Shown here: piece after piece, positions 9,258-18,426 of the stretch
Position numbering within the stretch: the stretch's first letter is position 1
How the letters are laid out: every line of letters begins with the position of its first letter
Assembly (NCBI RefSeq): GCF_000956545.1
Contig: NZ_JYIT01000076.1
Span: 39,020 to 103,019 of the forward strand
Direction of reading: 5' to 3'
Origin: Microbacterium azadirachtae
GTDB taxonomy: Bacteria > Actinomycetota > Actinomycetes > Actinomycetales > Microbacteriaceae
Length of the DNA: 64,000 bases
Notes under the pieces: generated by a model
The model's database searches: none
Told to the model about the DNA's origin: nothing
The model's input: only the letters and a program-made list of their open reading frames with translations
Translations under genes and position numbers: made by a program

Positions 9258-10522
9258 ACGAGTTCTCCGGTATCGGTGCGGGGGTGGTCCGTGCTGATCA
9301 CGGGCGTGGAGGACGTGCGGGGCGGCTTACGGGCCTTCCGCTTCTTCTTGCTCTTGTCCTTCTTCGGCTTCTTGTGCCGGCCCGGATCCTCGTCGACCTC
9401 GGGCGCGGCGATCTGCGGAAGGCGCATGGTGAAGGTGGAACCGCGGCCCGGGCGCGACCACAGCCGCACCTCCCCGCCGTGGCGCTGCGTCGCGTGCTTG
9501 ACGATCGACAGTCCGAGCCCCGTGCCGCCGGTGCGACGCGACCGCGCCTCGTCGGCCCGGTAGAACCGCTCGAAGATGCGGTCGCGATCGGCCTCGTCGA
9601 TCCCGATGCCCTGGTCGGAGACGGAGATCTCGACGACCCCGTCGTCGACGCGCACGCCGACGCCCACGCGGGACCCGCGGGGCGAGTAGACGATCGCGTT
9701 GGCGACGAGGTTGCCGACCGCCTCGATGAGGATCTGCGCGTCGCCCTGCACCCAGGCCCCACGGTCGCCGCCGCGGGTGAGCTCGACGCCCGCAGAGGCC
9801 GCCTGCACGGCGTGCGCCTCGATGCTCGTGGCGATGACCTCATCGATCGCGACCGGGCCGAACGCGCCGAGTCCATCGGAGGACTGCAATCGGGACAGGC
9901 TCATGATGCGGCCGGTGAGCTGCCCCAGACGCGCCGCCTCCGCCTGGATGCGCGTCGCGAACGCGCGCACCTGCGCGGGATCGTCGGCGGCCGACTCGAT
10001 CGCCTCGGCCAGCAGGCTCACGGCTCCCACCGGCGTCTTCAGCTCGTGGCTGGTGTTGGCGACGAAGTCGGTGCGCATCTGCTCGAGGCGCTCCTGCTCT
10101 GTCACGTCGCGGATGATGAGCAGGCTCAGACGGGGCCCGATGCGGCTCGCCCTGGCCGCGACGAGCCGCGGATCCAGGCTCCGGCCGCCGCGCGCGAGGC
10201 GCAGGGTCGCCCTCTCGCTGCCGCCCTCGCGCACCGCGCGCACGAGCTGGCGCAGCTCGGGGTTGTCCAGCGTCGCGCCGACCCCGATGCCGAAGCGGGC
10301 GGCCGCGGTGCTCGCCGCGGTCACCAGACCGGAGGGGTCGACCGCGCATGCAGCGTCGTCCATGGCAGCCAGGACGTCGGTCAGGCCGTCCGGCAGCTCG
10401 CTCGACGCCTGCTGCTCCGCCACGGTGCGCGCCCGCATCGCGGCCACGATCATCGCGACGACGCCTGCGCCGATCACGACCCCCAGCCCGAGGGCCAGCA
10501 GGGCGAGCAGAGTGCTGTCCAT
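9254..10522 (-). CDS. senX3: Phosphate-sensing histidine kinase SenX3/PhoR
   Basis: 422 residues. One N-terminal hydrophobic stretch (residues 5-29), a PAS-like region (45-140), the dimerisation/phospho-acceptor helix with His159 in ANTSHELKTP, and a catalytic domain with N box NLVANAIVYSP and G2 box GTGLGLSIVKHA. The C-terminal tail of about 45 residues is unusually Lys/Arg-rich (KKPKKDKSKKKRKARKPP). SenX3 phosphorylates RegX3 and is held inactive by PhoU and the Pst transporter when phosphate is plentiful. It is co-transcribed with regX3 and divergent from phoU. Confidence 0.93.
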   Translation of the reverse strand: MDSTLLALLALGLGVVIGAGVVAMIVAAMRARTVAEQQASSELPDGLTDVLAAMDDAACAVDPSGLVTAASTAAARFGIGVGATLDNPELRQLVRAVREGGSERATLRLARGGRSLDPRLVAARASRIGPRLSLLIIRDVTEQERLEQMRTDFVANTSHELKTPVGAVSLLAEAIESAADDPAQVRAFATRIQAEAARLGQLTGRIMSLSRLQSSDGLGAFGPVAIDEVIATSIEAHAVQAASAGVELTRGGDRGAWVQGDAQILIEAVGNLVANAIVYSPRGSRVGVGVRVDDGVVEISVSDQGIGIDEADRDRIFERFYRADEARSRRTGGTGLGLSIVKHATQRHGGEVRLWSRPGRGSTFTMRLPQIAAPEVDEDPGRHKKPKKDKSKKKRKARKPPRTSSTPVISTDHPRTDTGELV

Positions 10523-10541
10523 GTCCCCCAGCGTAGAGGTC

Positions 10542-10574
10542 GTTCACCCTCTGGATCGGCGGGTTCCGGGCCGT
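10542..10574 (+). promoter_or_regulatory. Possible PHO box near the senX3 start
   Basis: The 11-mer GTTCACCCTCT (10542-10552) is followed after one 11-nt period by the weaker GTTCCGGGCCG (10564-10574). The first is nearly identical to the half-site before pstS. It lies only about 20 nt before the senX3 start codon, so it may mediate autoregulation by RegX3. Confidence 0.45.
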
Positions 10575-10595
10575 CGCACCCCCTGGCGCGGTACT

Positions 10596-10628
10596 GTTCA
10601 CGAGCACGGCACCAACCGTTAACCTTCG
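10596..10628 (+). promoter_or_regulatory. Probable PHO box in the senX3-phoU divergent region
   Basis: Three phased 11-mers: GTTCACGAGCA (10596), CGGCACCAACC (10607) and GTTAACCTTCG (10618). The outer two match the GTTCACC/GTTAACC direct-repeat pattern of actinobacterial PhoP/RegX3 sites and the box before pstS; the middle unit is poor. It lies 125-157 nt before phoU. Confidence 0.55.
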
Positions 10629-10752
10629 CCGAACACAATCGGCACGTGCGCGCCACGACCTGTGGCGGGCACCGCCCCGTGCCCGCCTCGCGGGCCGCCG
10701 TGCGACCCTTCCCGGCCGACGTCAGGGGTCACCGAACGAAAGGTGCGCAGCC

Positions 10753-11463
10753 ATGCGCGAAGTCTTCCACCAGTCTCTGGAGCACCTGCAGGCGCAGCTC
10801 GTCGAGATCGCCGACCTCGTGGCCGTGTCGATCGAGAAGGCCACCCGCTCGTTCGCGACCAGCGACGTGGCGCTGGCCGAGGAGGTCATCGCCGACGACG
10901 CCCTCATCGACGGGCTCGCGGTCGCGCTCGACGAGCAGGCCATCGAGATCCTCGCTCGCCAGCAGCCGGTCGCCCGCGATCTGCGCATCGTCGTGACGGC
11001 GCTGCGCGTGAGCGCGTCGCTCGAGCGGATGGGCGACATGTCCGAGCACATCGCGCAGCTCGCGCGCCTGCGCTTCCCCGAGCGCGCGATCCCGAAGGGC
11101 CTCAAGGGCACATTCACCCGCATGGGCGAGCTGGACGTCGAGATCGCCCGCACCCTGGCCCAGCTGCTGCGCACGCAGGATCTGCGGCTGGCCGACACGA
11201 TCCGCAACGCCGACGACGACGTGGACGAGCTGCACGCCAGCGTCTTCGAGAAGGTGCTCAGCGACAACTGGAAGGGCGAGGCGACCGCGACCGTCGACGC
11301 CACCCTGGCCAGCCGCTACCACGAGCGCTTCGCCGACCACGCCGTGGCCGTCGCGAAGAAGGTCGTGTACCTCGCGACCGGAGACTGGGCCATCGACGAG
11401 GAGGACATCGCCCTCGCCGTCGAGGCGCAGGTCGAGGCCGAGTCGGGATCCGGCCTGGCCTGA
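10753..11463 (+). CDS. phoU: Phosphate signalling protein PhoU
   Basis: 236 residues, two three-helix PhoU bundles: the first begins MREVFHQSLEHLQAQLVEIA, and the metal-binding pattern is seen in RVSASLERMGDMSEHIAQLA; the second repeat has a matching ERFADHAVAVAKKV. PhoU links the Pst transporter to SenX3 and limits polyphosphate accumulation. Here it is divergent from senX3 rather than at the end of the pst operon, as in other actinobacteria. PHO-box-like repeats lie upstream, and a nested hairpin follows. Confidence 0.95.
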   Translation: MREVFHQSLEHLQAQLVEIADLVAVSIEKATRSFATSDVALAEEVIADDALIDGLAVALDEQAIEILARQQPVARDLRIVVTALRVSASLERMGDMSEHIAQLARLRFPERAIPKGLKGTFTRMGELDVEIARTLAQLLRTQDLRLADTIRNADDDVDELHASVFEKVLSDNWKGEATATVDATLASRYHERFADHAVAVAKKVVYLATGDWAIDEEDIALAVEAQVEAESGSGLA

Positions 11464-11496
11464 GCCCCGTCCCGCGCGGAGGCCTCCCGCCTCCCT

Positions 11497-11580
11497 CGCC
11501 GAGACCCCCGTACAGCGCCGAAACCCCCCTCCGCCAGCGCGGCGAGAGGGGGGTTTCGTTGCTCCGAGGGGGTCTCGGCG
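11497..11580. terminator. Nested double inverted repeat between phoU and gpmA
   Basis: Outer arms 11497-11509 and 11568-11580 (cgccgagaccccc and its complement) enclose inner arms 11519-11531 and 11546-11558 (cgaaacccccctc and its complement). The genes converge here, so it can terminate both. The two-tier architecture is unusual for a simple terminator. Confidence 0.75.
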
Positions 11581-11594
11581 CCGTCGGCCGGGCG

Positions 11595-12338
11595 TTACTT
11601 CTTGCCCTGGTTGGCCACGGCGGCGGCGCCCGCGGCGGCGGCCTCGGGGTCGAGGTAGCGGCCGGGGCCGGTGGGCACGTTGTCCTCGTCGAGCTCGTAG
11701 ACCAGTGGGATCCCGGTCGGGATGTTCAGTTCGGCGATGTCGTCGTCGCTGATGCCCTCGAGGTGCTTCACGAGGCCGCGCAGGGAGTTGCCGTGTGCGG
11801 TGACGAGCACCGTCTTGCCGGCCTCGAGGTCGGGCACGATCGCCGACTCCCAGTACGGCAGCAGGCGGTCGATCACGAGCTTGAGCGACTCAGTGCGCGG
11901 CACCTCGCCGTCGATGCCGGCGTAGCGGGGGTCGTTCACCTGGCTGAACTCGCTCGCGTCGTCGAGCGGGGGCGGCGGCACGTCGAAGGAGCGGCGCCAC
12001 AGCTGGAACTGCTCGGGGCCGAACTCCTCGAGGGTCTGGGCCTTGTCCTTGCCCTGCAGAGCGCCGTAGTGGCGCTCGTTGAGACGCCACGAACGGGTCA
12101 CCGGGATCCACAGCCGGTCGGCCGCGTCGAGCGCGATGTTCGCGGTCTGGATCGCGCGGCTGAGCAGCGACGTGTGCAGCACGTCGGGCAGGATCCCCGA
12201 CTCGGCGAGCAGCTCGCCTCCGCGGCGGGCCTCGCTCTTGCCCTGCTCGGTCAGCCGGACGTCCACCCAGCCGGTGAACAGGTTGAGTTCGTTCCATTCG
12301 CTCTGGCCGTGGCGGAGCAGGATGAGGGTGCGCGTCAT
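11595..12338 (-). CDS. gpmA: 2,3-bisphosphoglycerate-dependent phosphoglycerate mutase
   Basis: 247 residues, the usual length. It interconverts 3- and 2-phosphoglycerate in glycolysis. The phosphorylated His lies in [20 protein letters not shown], the substrate loop reads [12 protein letters not shown], and the second catalytic His is in [16 protein letters not shown]. The ATG at 12338 opens the conserved [11 protein letters not shown]; a 26-codon upstream extension is Arg-rich and not family-like. Transcribed alone, convergent with phoU. Confidence 0.96.
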   Translation of the reverse strand: MTRTLILLRHGQSEWNELNLFTGWVDVRLTEQGKSEARRGGELLAESGILPDVLHTSLLSRAIQTANIALDAADRLWIPVTRSWRLNERHYGALQGKDKAQTLEEFGPEQFQLWRRSFDVPPPPLDDASEFSQVNDPRYAGIDGEVPRTESLKLVIDRLLPYWESAIVPDLEAGKTVLVTAHGNSLRGLVKHLEGISDDDIAELNIPTGIPLVYELDEDNVPTGPGRYLDPEAAAAGAAAVANQGKK

Positions 12339-12486
12339 GAGACCCAGCCTACGGCGTGCGCCGCGCCGCCCCGAAGCCCGGGTCACCGCGTGACGGCGGT
12401 GACTTAGGGGACGCATAGCAGGCGCACAGGGTCAGTCCCGCCGGAGCCGAGAGGATCCTTCTGTCACCGCACGAGAGGACCAGGAC

Positions 12487-13446
12487 ATGAGCACCTTCCC
12501 CGACCCGACCCGCACCCCGCAGGGCCCCGCCTACGAAGGCCGCCTCCTCGACCGGCCCGACGAGGAGGTGGTCGATCAGGGCGCTCCGTTCGACCTCCGC
12601 ACCCTGTTCTCGCGGCGCACGGTGCTGAGCCTGGTGGGGCTCGGCGCGGGCGGTGCCGTGCTGGCCGCGTGCACGCCGAGCACCTCCAGCGCCGCGTCGA
12701 CGGCGACCTCGACCCCGGCGCCCACCGTGACCAGCACAGCGCCCGCCACCACGGCCGCGGCCGTCGCGCTCCCGGCCGCGGAGATCCCGGACGAGACGGC
12801 CGGCCCCTATCCGGGCGACGGCTCGAACGGCCCGGACGCGCTGGCCGATTCGGGGATCGTGCGACAGGACATCCGCTCGTCGATCGGCGCAGGCACCACC
12901 GCCGCCGGCGTGCCGCTGACGTTCTCGCTGAGCATCCTGGACATGGCATCCGGCGACGCGCCCTTCGCCGGGGTCGCCGTCTATGCCTGGCACTGCAATG
13001 CCGCCGGCGGATACTCGATGTACTCGTCGGGCATCGAGAAAGAGACCTACCTGCGCGGTGTGCAGGTGGCAGACGCCGATGGCAGGGCTTCGTTCACCTC
13101 GATCTTCCCGGGGTGCTACTCCGGCCGATGGCCGCACATCCACTTCGAGGTGTACCCGAGCGCGGCCGACGTCACCGACTCCGCGAACGCGATCGCCACC
13201 TCGCAGATCGCGCTGCCGCAGTCCGCCTGCGACGCCGTGTACGCGACGGCCGGCTACGACGGCTCGGCGCAGAACCTCGCCCAGACGTCCCTGACCTCGG
13301 ACAACGTCTTCGGCGACGACGGCGGAGCACTGCAGCTGGCGGCCGTGACGGGCGACACCGCGAGGGGCTACTCCGCGACCCTCACCGTGCGCGTGGACAC
13401 GAGGACCGCGCCGACCGGCGGGTCGATGGGCGGCGGGCCGCGCTGA
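12487..13446 (+). CDS. Tat-exported intradiol dioxygenase-like protein
   Basis: 319 residues. After about 40 soluble residues comes a twin-arginine signal (FSRRTVLSLVGLGAGG) with a lipobox-like LAAC, then an Ala/Thr-rich spacer. The mature domain resembles the beta chain of protocatechuate 3,4-dioxygenase: ETAGPYPGDG near the first Tyr ligand, AWHCNAAGGYSMY, and a GRWPHIHFEVY stretch carrying the two His iron ligands. Extracytoplasmic intradiol-like proteins are common in actinobacteria but their aromatic substrates are mostly unknown. A stray signal this far from the N-terminus is odd but typical of the subgroup. Confidence 0.85.
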   Translation: MSTFPDPTRTPQGPAYEGRLLDRPDEEVVDQGAPFDLRTLFSRRTVLSLVGLGAGGAVLAACTPSTSSAASTATSTPAPTVTSTAPATTAAAVALPAAEIPDETAGPYPGDGSNGPDALADSGIVRQDIRSSIGAGTTAAGVPLTFSLSILDMASGDAPFAGVAVYAWHCNAAGGYSMYSSGIEKETYLRGVQVADADGRASFTSIFPGCYSGRWPHIHFEVYPSAADVTDSANAIATSQIALPQSACDAVYATAGYDGSAQNLAQTSLTSDNVFGDDGGALQLAAVTGDTARGYSATLTVRVDTRTAPTGGSMGGGPR

Positions 13447-13508
13447 CGGGCGGTCTCGATCGGGAAGGCCCGTCCCGACAGGGCTCTGGGACCGGGCAGG
13501 ATGGATCC

Positions 13509-14330
13509 ATGGCGTCCTCTCCGCTCGGCCGGCCCACCCGTGGCACGACCGGCACGAACCGGCTGCGGCGCAACGACCGCTGGATCGCCGCATCCGAGGC
13601 GTTCCGCCGTGCCGCGGATCCGCTCGTGGTCGACCTGGGCTTCGGCGCGAGCGGCGTGACCGCGTTCGAGCTCGCGGCCCGGCTCGTGCACGTGCGCCCC
13701 GACGCAGAGGTGCTCGGACTCGAACTCGACCCGGCGCGTGTGTCGTCCGCGCGGGAGCAGCTCGCCGAGCTCCGCCGGGGAGGCGGGCACTTCCCCGCGG
13801 ATCTGCCGGTGTCGTTCGCGCGCGGCGGGTTCGAGGTCCCGCTGCCCGACGGCCGCCGTCCCGCCGTGATCCGCGCGATGAACGTGCTGCGCCAGTACGA
13901 CGAGGCGGATGTGCCGGACGCCTGGACGCGGATGGCCTCGCGCCTCGCGCCGGGCGGCCTGCTCGTCGAGGGCACCTGCGACGAGATCGGCCGCATCGCG
14001 AGCTTCGTCGACGTCGATCCGACCGGGGCGCCGCAGCGCCTCACGATCTCGCTGCGCCTGGCGGGCCTGGAGCGCCCGTCGATCGTCGCCGAACGGCTGC
14101 CGAAGGCGCTGATCCACCACAACGTGCCCGGCGAGCGCATCCACTCGCTGCTCACCGACCTCGATCGTGAGTGGGAGCGCGCCGCCGGGCTGTCCGCGTT
14201 CGGGGCGACCCAGCGCTTCCTCGCCGCGATCGCCGCACTGCGCGCGTCGGGGCATCCCGTGCTCGGCGGCCGCGCCCGCTGGCGACTGGGCGAGCTCACC
14301 GTGCCGTGGAGCGACGTCGCACCGGACTGA
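13509..14330 (+). CDS. Class I SAM-dependent methyltransferase-like protein
   Basis: 273 residues. Motif I is VVDLGFGASGVTAFELAARL, followed by an acidic motif II in AEVLGLELDPARV and a post-I region LPDGRRPAVIRAMNVLRQYD. The C-terminal part (about 120 residues) does not look like a known substrate domain. No target is recognisable. The ATG at 13509 follows GGATCC with no clear ribosome site. It converges on pabAB with only 5 nt between the stop codons. Confidence 0.8.
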   Translation: MASSPLGRPTRGTTGTNRLRRNDRWIAASEAFRRAADPLVVDLGFGASGVTAFELAARLVHVRPDAEVLGLELDPARVSSAREQLAELRRGGGHFPADLPVSFARGGFEVPLPDGRRPAVIRAMNVLRQYDEADVPDAWTRMASRLAPGGLLVEGTCDEIGRIASFVDVDPTGAPQRLTISLRLAGLERPSIVAERLPKALIHHNVPGERIHSLLTDLDREWERAAGLSAFGATQRFLAAIAALRASGHPVLGGRARWRLGELTVPWSDVAPD

Positions 14331-14335
14331 GCCGG

Positions 14336-16459
14336 TCAGCCCTCGGGGAACTCCGCTCCGGTGAGTCGCAGCAGCGGGCGGGCCTTGACGGCGGTCTCGG
14401 CGTACTCGTCGTCCGGGTCGGAGAGCGAGACGATCGCGCCCCCCACGCCGTAGTCGACGTCCTCGCCCTGCTGGATCATGGTGCGGATCACGACGCTGAG
14501 GTCGACCGATCCGTCGAACGAGAAGTACCCGAGCGCGCCGCTGTAGAACCCGCGCGCCCCGCCCTCGAGGCGGTCCAGGATGGCCATCGTCCGCAGCTTC
14601 GGCGCACCGGTCATCGATCCGGGCGGGAACGCGGCGCGCACGCACGCGACCGGCGTGGCGGCGAGCGTCGATCGCACCGTGCTGACCAGCTGATGCACGG
14701 TCGCATAGCTCTCCACCCGGAACAGGCCGTCGACGTGCACGGATCCGAGCTCGGCGGTGTGGCCGAGATCGTGCCGCACCAGGTCGACGATCATGAGGTT
14801 CTCGGCGCGGTCTTTCTCCGCGGCGGCGAGCTCCGCACGGATCCGCTCGTCCTCCTCCTCGTCGGCACCGCGCGGGCGCGTGCCCTTGATCGGGCTGGAC
14901 TCGACCGCGCCGTCCGCCGTGATGCGCACGAACCGCTCGGGCGAGGTGCTCAGCACGCTCACGCCGGCGATGCGCAGGAACGCGGCGAACGGGGCCGGGT
15001 TCTGCCGGCGCAGCGCGAGGTAGGCGGCGAGTGGATCGCCGACGCCATCGCCGCCGACGCCGTGCAGCAGGTTCGTGAGGCAGGCCTCGTACGTCTCGCC
15101 CGCCGCGATCTCCTCCTGCGCGGCGGCGATGAGCGCGAGATAGCGCTCGCGCGAGTGCCGCGCGGTGAGCACCGGCACCGCGGCGCGATCGTGCGCACGG
15201 TGCTCCGGGGCGGGGCGGTCGTCCAGCGCCTCGATCCGGGCGGCGACGCGATCGATCCATCCGGCGTCGTCCCGCGCGAGGAGATGGATCCGGTCCTCCT
15301 GATGGTCCACCACCAGCGCCCGGTCGAGCCGCACGAGCAGGGCGTCGGGAGTCGCGGCGCGGCGGTCGTGCGGGGAGCCGCACTCGGCCCGCAGCTCATA
15401 GCCGAGCGCGCCGACCCAGCCCAGCGCGAAGGGCACGTCGCCCGCCTCGACCACGGATGCCGAGAGCTCCGCGTCCAGCCAGTCGAAGAAGCCCGACCGC
15501 ACCTCGCGCACGCGCCCGCCCTCGGTGAGCGTCACCGTGCCCTCCCGCACGTCCGCGACGGCCGTGGGCAGATCGTCGCCGCCGCCCAGGATCGAGTAGC
15601 GCGCACGGTCGTCGCCGCGGCGGTTGCCGTCGAGCCACACCGCCTGCGCCGCGTCGCCGAACAGCTCCGTGAACAGCGTCTCCGTGTCGACCGCGGAGGT
15701 CAGCGTGCGTCGCAGGATCGCGCGCGGGGACGGTCCGCAGGGGCGCGTCTCCGGAGTCTGCACGTCGACCGTCCCGGCTGCACGCCCGCGCTCGACGAGT
15801 CCGTCGCGCACGAGCGCGACGAAGTTCGCCATCATGCGCGTGCCGTCGTGGGTGCCGATCGACTCGGGGTGGAACTGCACTCCCCACAGCGGAAGCTCGC
15901 GATGACGGATCCCCATGATGACGCCGTCGTCCGCGCGCGCCGTGACGACCAGCTCGTCCGGCACGTCGTCGATGAGCAGGGAGTGATAGCGGATGACCTC
16001 CACCGGCGAGGGCAGCCCCTCGAACGGTCCCGTGCCGTCGTGGAAGACCGGCGACGGCCGGCCGTGCCGGGGCTCCGGGGCGCGGCGCACCGCAGCGCCG
16101 TACGCATGGCCCAGCCCCTGGTGACCGAGGCACACGCCCAGCAGGGGGATGCGCCGCTCCGCCGCGATCCGGATGGCGTCGGCGCAGATCCCGAAGTCCG
16201 CGGGCACACGCGGGTCGCCGGGTCCCGGCGACAGCACGACGGCGTCGAAGCCGTCCAGCACGGACGGGCTCCAGCCCGCCCAGTCGTTGTGCACGACCAC
16301 GGGCGCCCGTCCCGCCGTGGCGGCGATCTGGTGCACCAGGTTGTACGTGAACGAGTCGTAGTTGTCGATCAGCAGGATGCGCGGCGAGGGTGCGAGCGCG
16401 TCCGGGATCCGCGCGCCGACGGCCCCCGCCTCCCGGCTGTCCGAGCCCACCGCAGGCAT
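14336..16459 (-). CDS. pabAB: Fused aminodeoxychorismate synthase (PabA glutaminase + PabB)
   Basis: 707 residues. The N-terminal class I glutamine amidotransferase starts ILLIDNYDSFTYNLVHQI, with nucleophile Cys in LLGVCLGHQGLG and the His-Glu pair in VQFHPESIG. The chorismate-binding PabB domain holds PIKGTRPRGADEEEDE, the Lys-containing motif specific for PabB over TrpE, and ends FPPGSMTGAPKLR and GYFSFDGSVDLSVVIRT. It makes 4-amino-4-deoxychorismate for folate. The lyase pabC is about 12.6 kb away. The gene is followed by a one-carbon-linked ygfZ after 4 nt on the upstream side. Confidence 0.95.
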   Translation of the reverse strand: MPAVGSDSREAGAVGARIPDALAPSPRILLIDNYDSFTYNLVHQIAATAGRAPVVVHNDWAGWSPSVLDGFDAVVLSPGPGDPRVPADFGICADAIRIAAERRIPLLGVCLGHQGLGHAYGAAVRRAPEPRHGRPSPVFHDGTGPFEGLPSPVEVIRYHSLLIDDVPDELVVTARADDGVIMGIRHRELPLWGVQFHPESIGTHDGTRMMANFVALVRDGLVERGRAAGTVDVQTPETRPCGPSPRAILRRTLTSAVDTETLFTELFGDAAQAVWLDGNRRGDDRARYSILGGGDDLPTAVADVREGTVTLTEGGRVREVRSGFFDWLDAELSASVVEAGDVPFALGWVGALGYELRAECGSPHDRRAATPDALLVRLDRALVVDHQEDRIHLLARDDAGWIDRVAARIEALDDRPAPEHRAHDRAAVPVLTARHSRERYLALIAAAQEEIAAGETYEACLTNLLHGVGGDGVGDPLAAYLALRRQNPAPFAAFLRIAGVSVLSTSPERFVRITADGAVESSPIKGTRPRGADEEEDERIRAELAAAEKDRAENLMIVDLVRHDLGHTAELGSVHVDGLFRVESYATVHQLVSTVRSTLAATPVACVRAAFPPGSMTGAPKLRTMAILDRLEGGARGFYSGALGYFSFDGSVDLSVVIRTMIQQGEDVDYGVGGAIVSLSDPDDEYAETAVKARPLLRLTGAEFPEG

Positions 16460-16463
16460 CGGC

Positions 16464-17597
16464 TCAGAGCGCGTCGCGCGGGTCCGGCGCGGACGGCCGG
16501 CGCGACAGTCGCGTCAGTCGCGGCACGTCGGCGGTCGCTCCGGCGTCGGCGGGGACGATGATCTCCTGCGCAGCCGCGACGTCGCCGTCCGGGGTGCGCA
16601 CGACGAGGTCCCCCACGGGGGCGCGCCGGGACAGGATGGCGAGCGCGATGGGCCCGAGCTCATGATGGCGCGCCGCGGACGTGATGTGCCCGACCTCGTC
16701 CTCGGCGGTCCCGTCCGCGCTGCGCGCGACGACCGCCGCGCCCGATGCGGGCAGCACGCTCTCGCTGCCGTCCAAGTGCAGCGCCACGATGCGGCGGGGC
16801 GGGTGCCCGAGGTTGTGCACCTTCGCGACGGTCTCCTGGCCGCGGTAGCAGCCCTTGTTCAGGTGCACCGCGGTGCGGATCCAGTCGGTCTCGTGCGGCA
16901 GCGAGCGCTCGTCGACCTCGGCGGCCCAGCGCGGGCGCCAGGCGGCGATGCGCAGCGCTTCCGCGGCGAGCGCACCGGCCCAGACGACCGAGGCGTCCGC
17001 GGCGAGCGCGGCGGCCGCGTCGGCATCGAGCACGACGGTGCGCCAGTGATAATCCGTGCCGGGGTGCTCGCCCTCGTGGTACTGATGTCCGCCCGGCTGG
17101 ACGGCCGGCCAGGGGTCGGTCCAGACGACCGGTACGCCCTGCGGGGCGTGCGCCGCGCGCTCCGCCCGCTGCTCCGCGGCACCGCCGGCGAAGAAGCCGG
17201 CGACGGCGAGCTCCGGGCGCACCGCGACGGTCACGTCGGCGCGGAAGACCATGCGCTTCAGCCAGGCCGCCAGAGGTTCGGCGTCTGCAGCGTCGGCGAT
17301 GAGCCAGGTCGAGGCGCCGTCGTCGAAGACCGCGGCGACGTGCTCGACGCGCCCCTGCGGATCCAGGACGAGCAGCTCGGTGCTGTCACCGGCGCGGAGC
17401 CGCGCGACGGACTGCGAGGTGATCGAGTCGAGCCACGTGAGGCGATCGGATCCAGTCAGCTCGATCACGGTGCGGTCGGCGAGGGGGGCGAGAGCGTCGC
17501 CGCCTTCGAGACCGCGCTGCTCCCGCACCGGGTCACCGAAGTGCGCGACCACGTCGCCGTCGAGGATCGCCCCGGGGAGAGGCGGGAAGCCGGTCAC
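16464..17597 (-). CDS. ygfZ: Folate-binding protein YgfZ/GcvT-like
   Basis: 377 residues. The diagnostic motif KGCYRGQE (in NKGCYRGQETVAKVHNLGH) identifies the YgfZ family, folate-dependent helpers in iron-sulfur cluster maintenance related to GcvT. The N-terminal part has DRTVIELTGSDRLTWLDSITSQ. A GTG at 17597 was chosen because it lies 2 nt after the stop of the upstream gene and has an AAGG site; a longer reading would overlap that gene by 75 nt. It is in one unit with the nitrobindin gene and pabAB. Confidence 0.93.
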   Translation of the reverse strand: MTGFPPLPGAILDGDVVAHFGDPVREQRGLEGGDALAPLADRTVIELTGSDRLTWLDSITSQSVARLRAGDSTELLVLDPQGRVEHVAAVFDDGASTWLIADAADAEPLAAWLKRMVFRADVTVAVRPELAVAGFFAGGAAEQRAERAAHAPQGVPVVWTDPWPAVQPGGHQYHEGEHPGTDYHWRTVVLDADAAAALAADASVVWAGALAAEALRIAAWRPRWAAEVDERSLPHETDWIRTAVHLNKGCYRGQETVAKVHNLGHPPRRIVALHLDGSESVLPASGAAVVARSADGTAEDEVGHITSAARHHELGPIALAILSRRAPVGDLVVRTPDGDVAAAQEIIVPADAGATADVPRLTRLSRRPSAPDPRDAL

Positions 17598-17599
17598 GA

Positions 17600-18220
17600 T
17601 CAGACCTTGGCCAGTCGCGCGGAGGCGTGCGAGCCCAGGTCCGCGCCGAGGGCCGCGATGTCCCAGGCCCACAGCAGGTGGCCGTCGACGAGGCCGTACA
17701 TGCGGCTCGCGGCTCCGTACTCCTTGGCTCCGGCCGCACGGACGATCGCGTCGGTCGCGATGTCGATGCGCGGACCGTCGATGCGTCCGAGGTAGAGCTC
17801 GAGCGTGCCGTCGGAATGGGCGATCGACACCTCGATCGGGAAGCCGCCCTCGGGCAGCCGCAAGGTCTCGACGTCGTCCACGGTGCGGGCGGCGTCGCGC
17901 CCCTCACGCGGCGGCAGCAGCGCCGGCCCGGCGTCCTGCGCATCGGCAGGACGCGAGAGCCGCCAGAAGCCGGACTCGGCGACGAGTGCGACGGGCTCGC
18001 CGCCCTCCGGAGTGAACGTCCCGGTGGCGGCGTAGTTCAGGAACGGCCCGCCGTCATGGCTGAAGCTCACGCGATGCGCGAACTCGCCCTGGAACCGGTG
18101 GCCCTCGCCGCCGTCGGGGCCGGGCACCGCGTAGTCGATGACGCCGGTACCCTCCCAGACGCCGAGCAGCCACGAGAGCGGCACGATGTCGGCGGGCAGG
18201 TCAGAGGGAAGATCGAGCAT
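17600..18220 (-). CDS. Nitrobindin-like heme-binding beta-barrel protein (FABP family)
   Basis: 206 residues. The start PLSWLLGVWEGTGVIDY and the strand FLNYAATGTF are the actinobacterial nitrobindin (THAP4-like) signature; a distal His near the C-terminus (VDGHLLWAWDIAALG) could bind heme. Mycobacterial homologues bind ferric heme and isomerise peroxynitrite, which is known for the family, not shown here. It precedes ygfZ by 2 nt, so the two are probably coupled. Confidence 0.9.
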   Translation of the reverse strand: MLDLPSDLPADIVPLSWLLGVWEGTGVIDYAVPGPDGGEGHRFQGEFAHRVSFSHDGGPFLNYAATGTFTPEGGEPVALVAESGFWRLSRPADAQDAGPALLPPREGRDAARTVDDVETLRLPEGGFPIEVSIAHSDGTLELYLGRIDGPRIDIATDAIVRAAGAKEYGAASRMYGLVDGHLLWAWDIAALGADLGSHASARLAKV

Positions 18221-18265
18221 GCGCAGCCTTCCGGATCAGCGGATGTGGGCTCGGCCGGAGACCGG

Positions 18266-18379
18266 TCAGCGCTGGCCGCGGAACAGGTTGACCAGCACGG
18301 CCCCCGCGCAGAAGGCGATCGCGAGCCCCGCCAGAGCCAGCAGGCCGACGAAGAAGAGTTCGAGCGCGACGATGTCCAT
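18266..18379 (-). CDS. Small single-span membrane protein, 37 residues
   Basis: The reading frame encodes MDIVALELFFVGLLALAGLA and continues IAFCAGAVLVNLFRGQR before TGA. It is one hydrophobic helix with a basic end (LFRGQR), the layout of a small inner-membrane protein. It lies between two minus-strand genes, 45 nt before the nitrobindin gene. It has no recognised family. The ATG has only a weak AGGTGAC site upstream, so it is plausible rather than certain. Confidence 0.55.
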   Translation of the reverse strand: MDIVALELFFVGLLALAGLAIAFCAGAVLVNLFRGQR

Positions 18380-18426
18380 GTCACCTACTCTACTGCGGTC
18401 CGCGCGGTGTCCGGCGCGGGGCGGGC

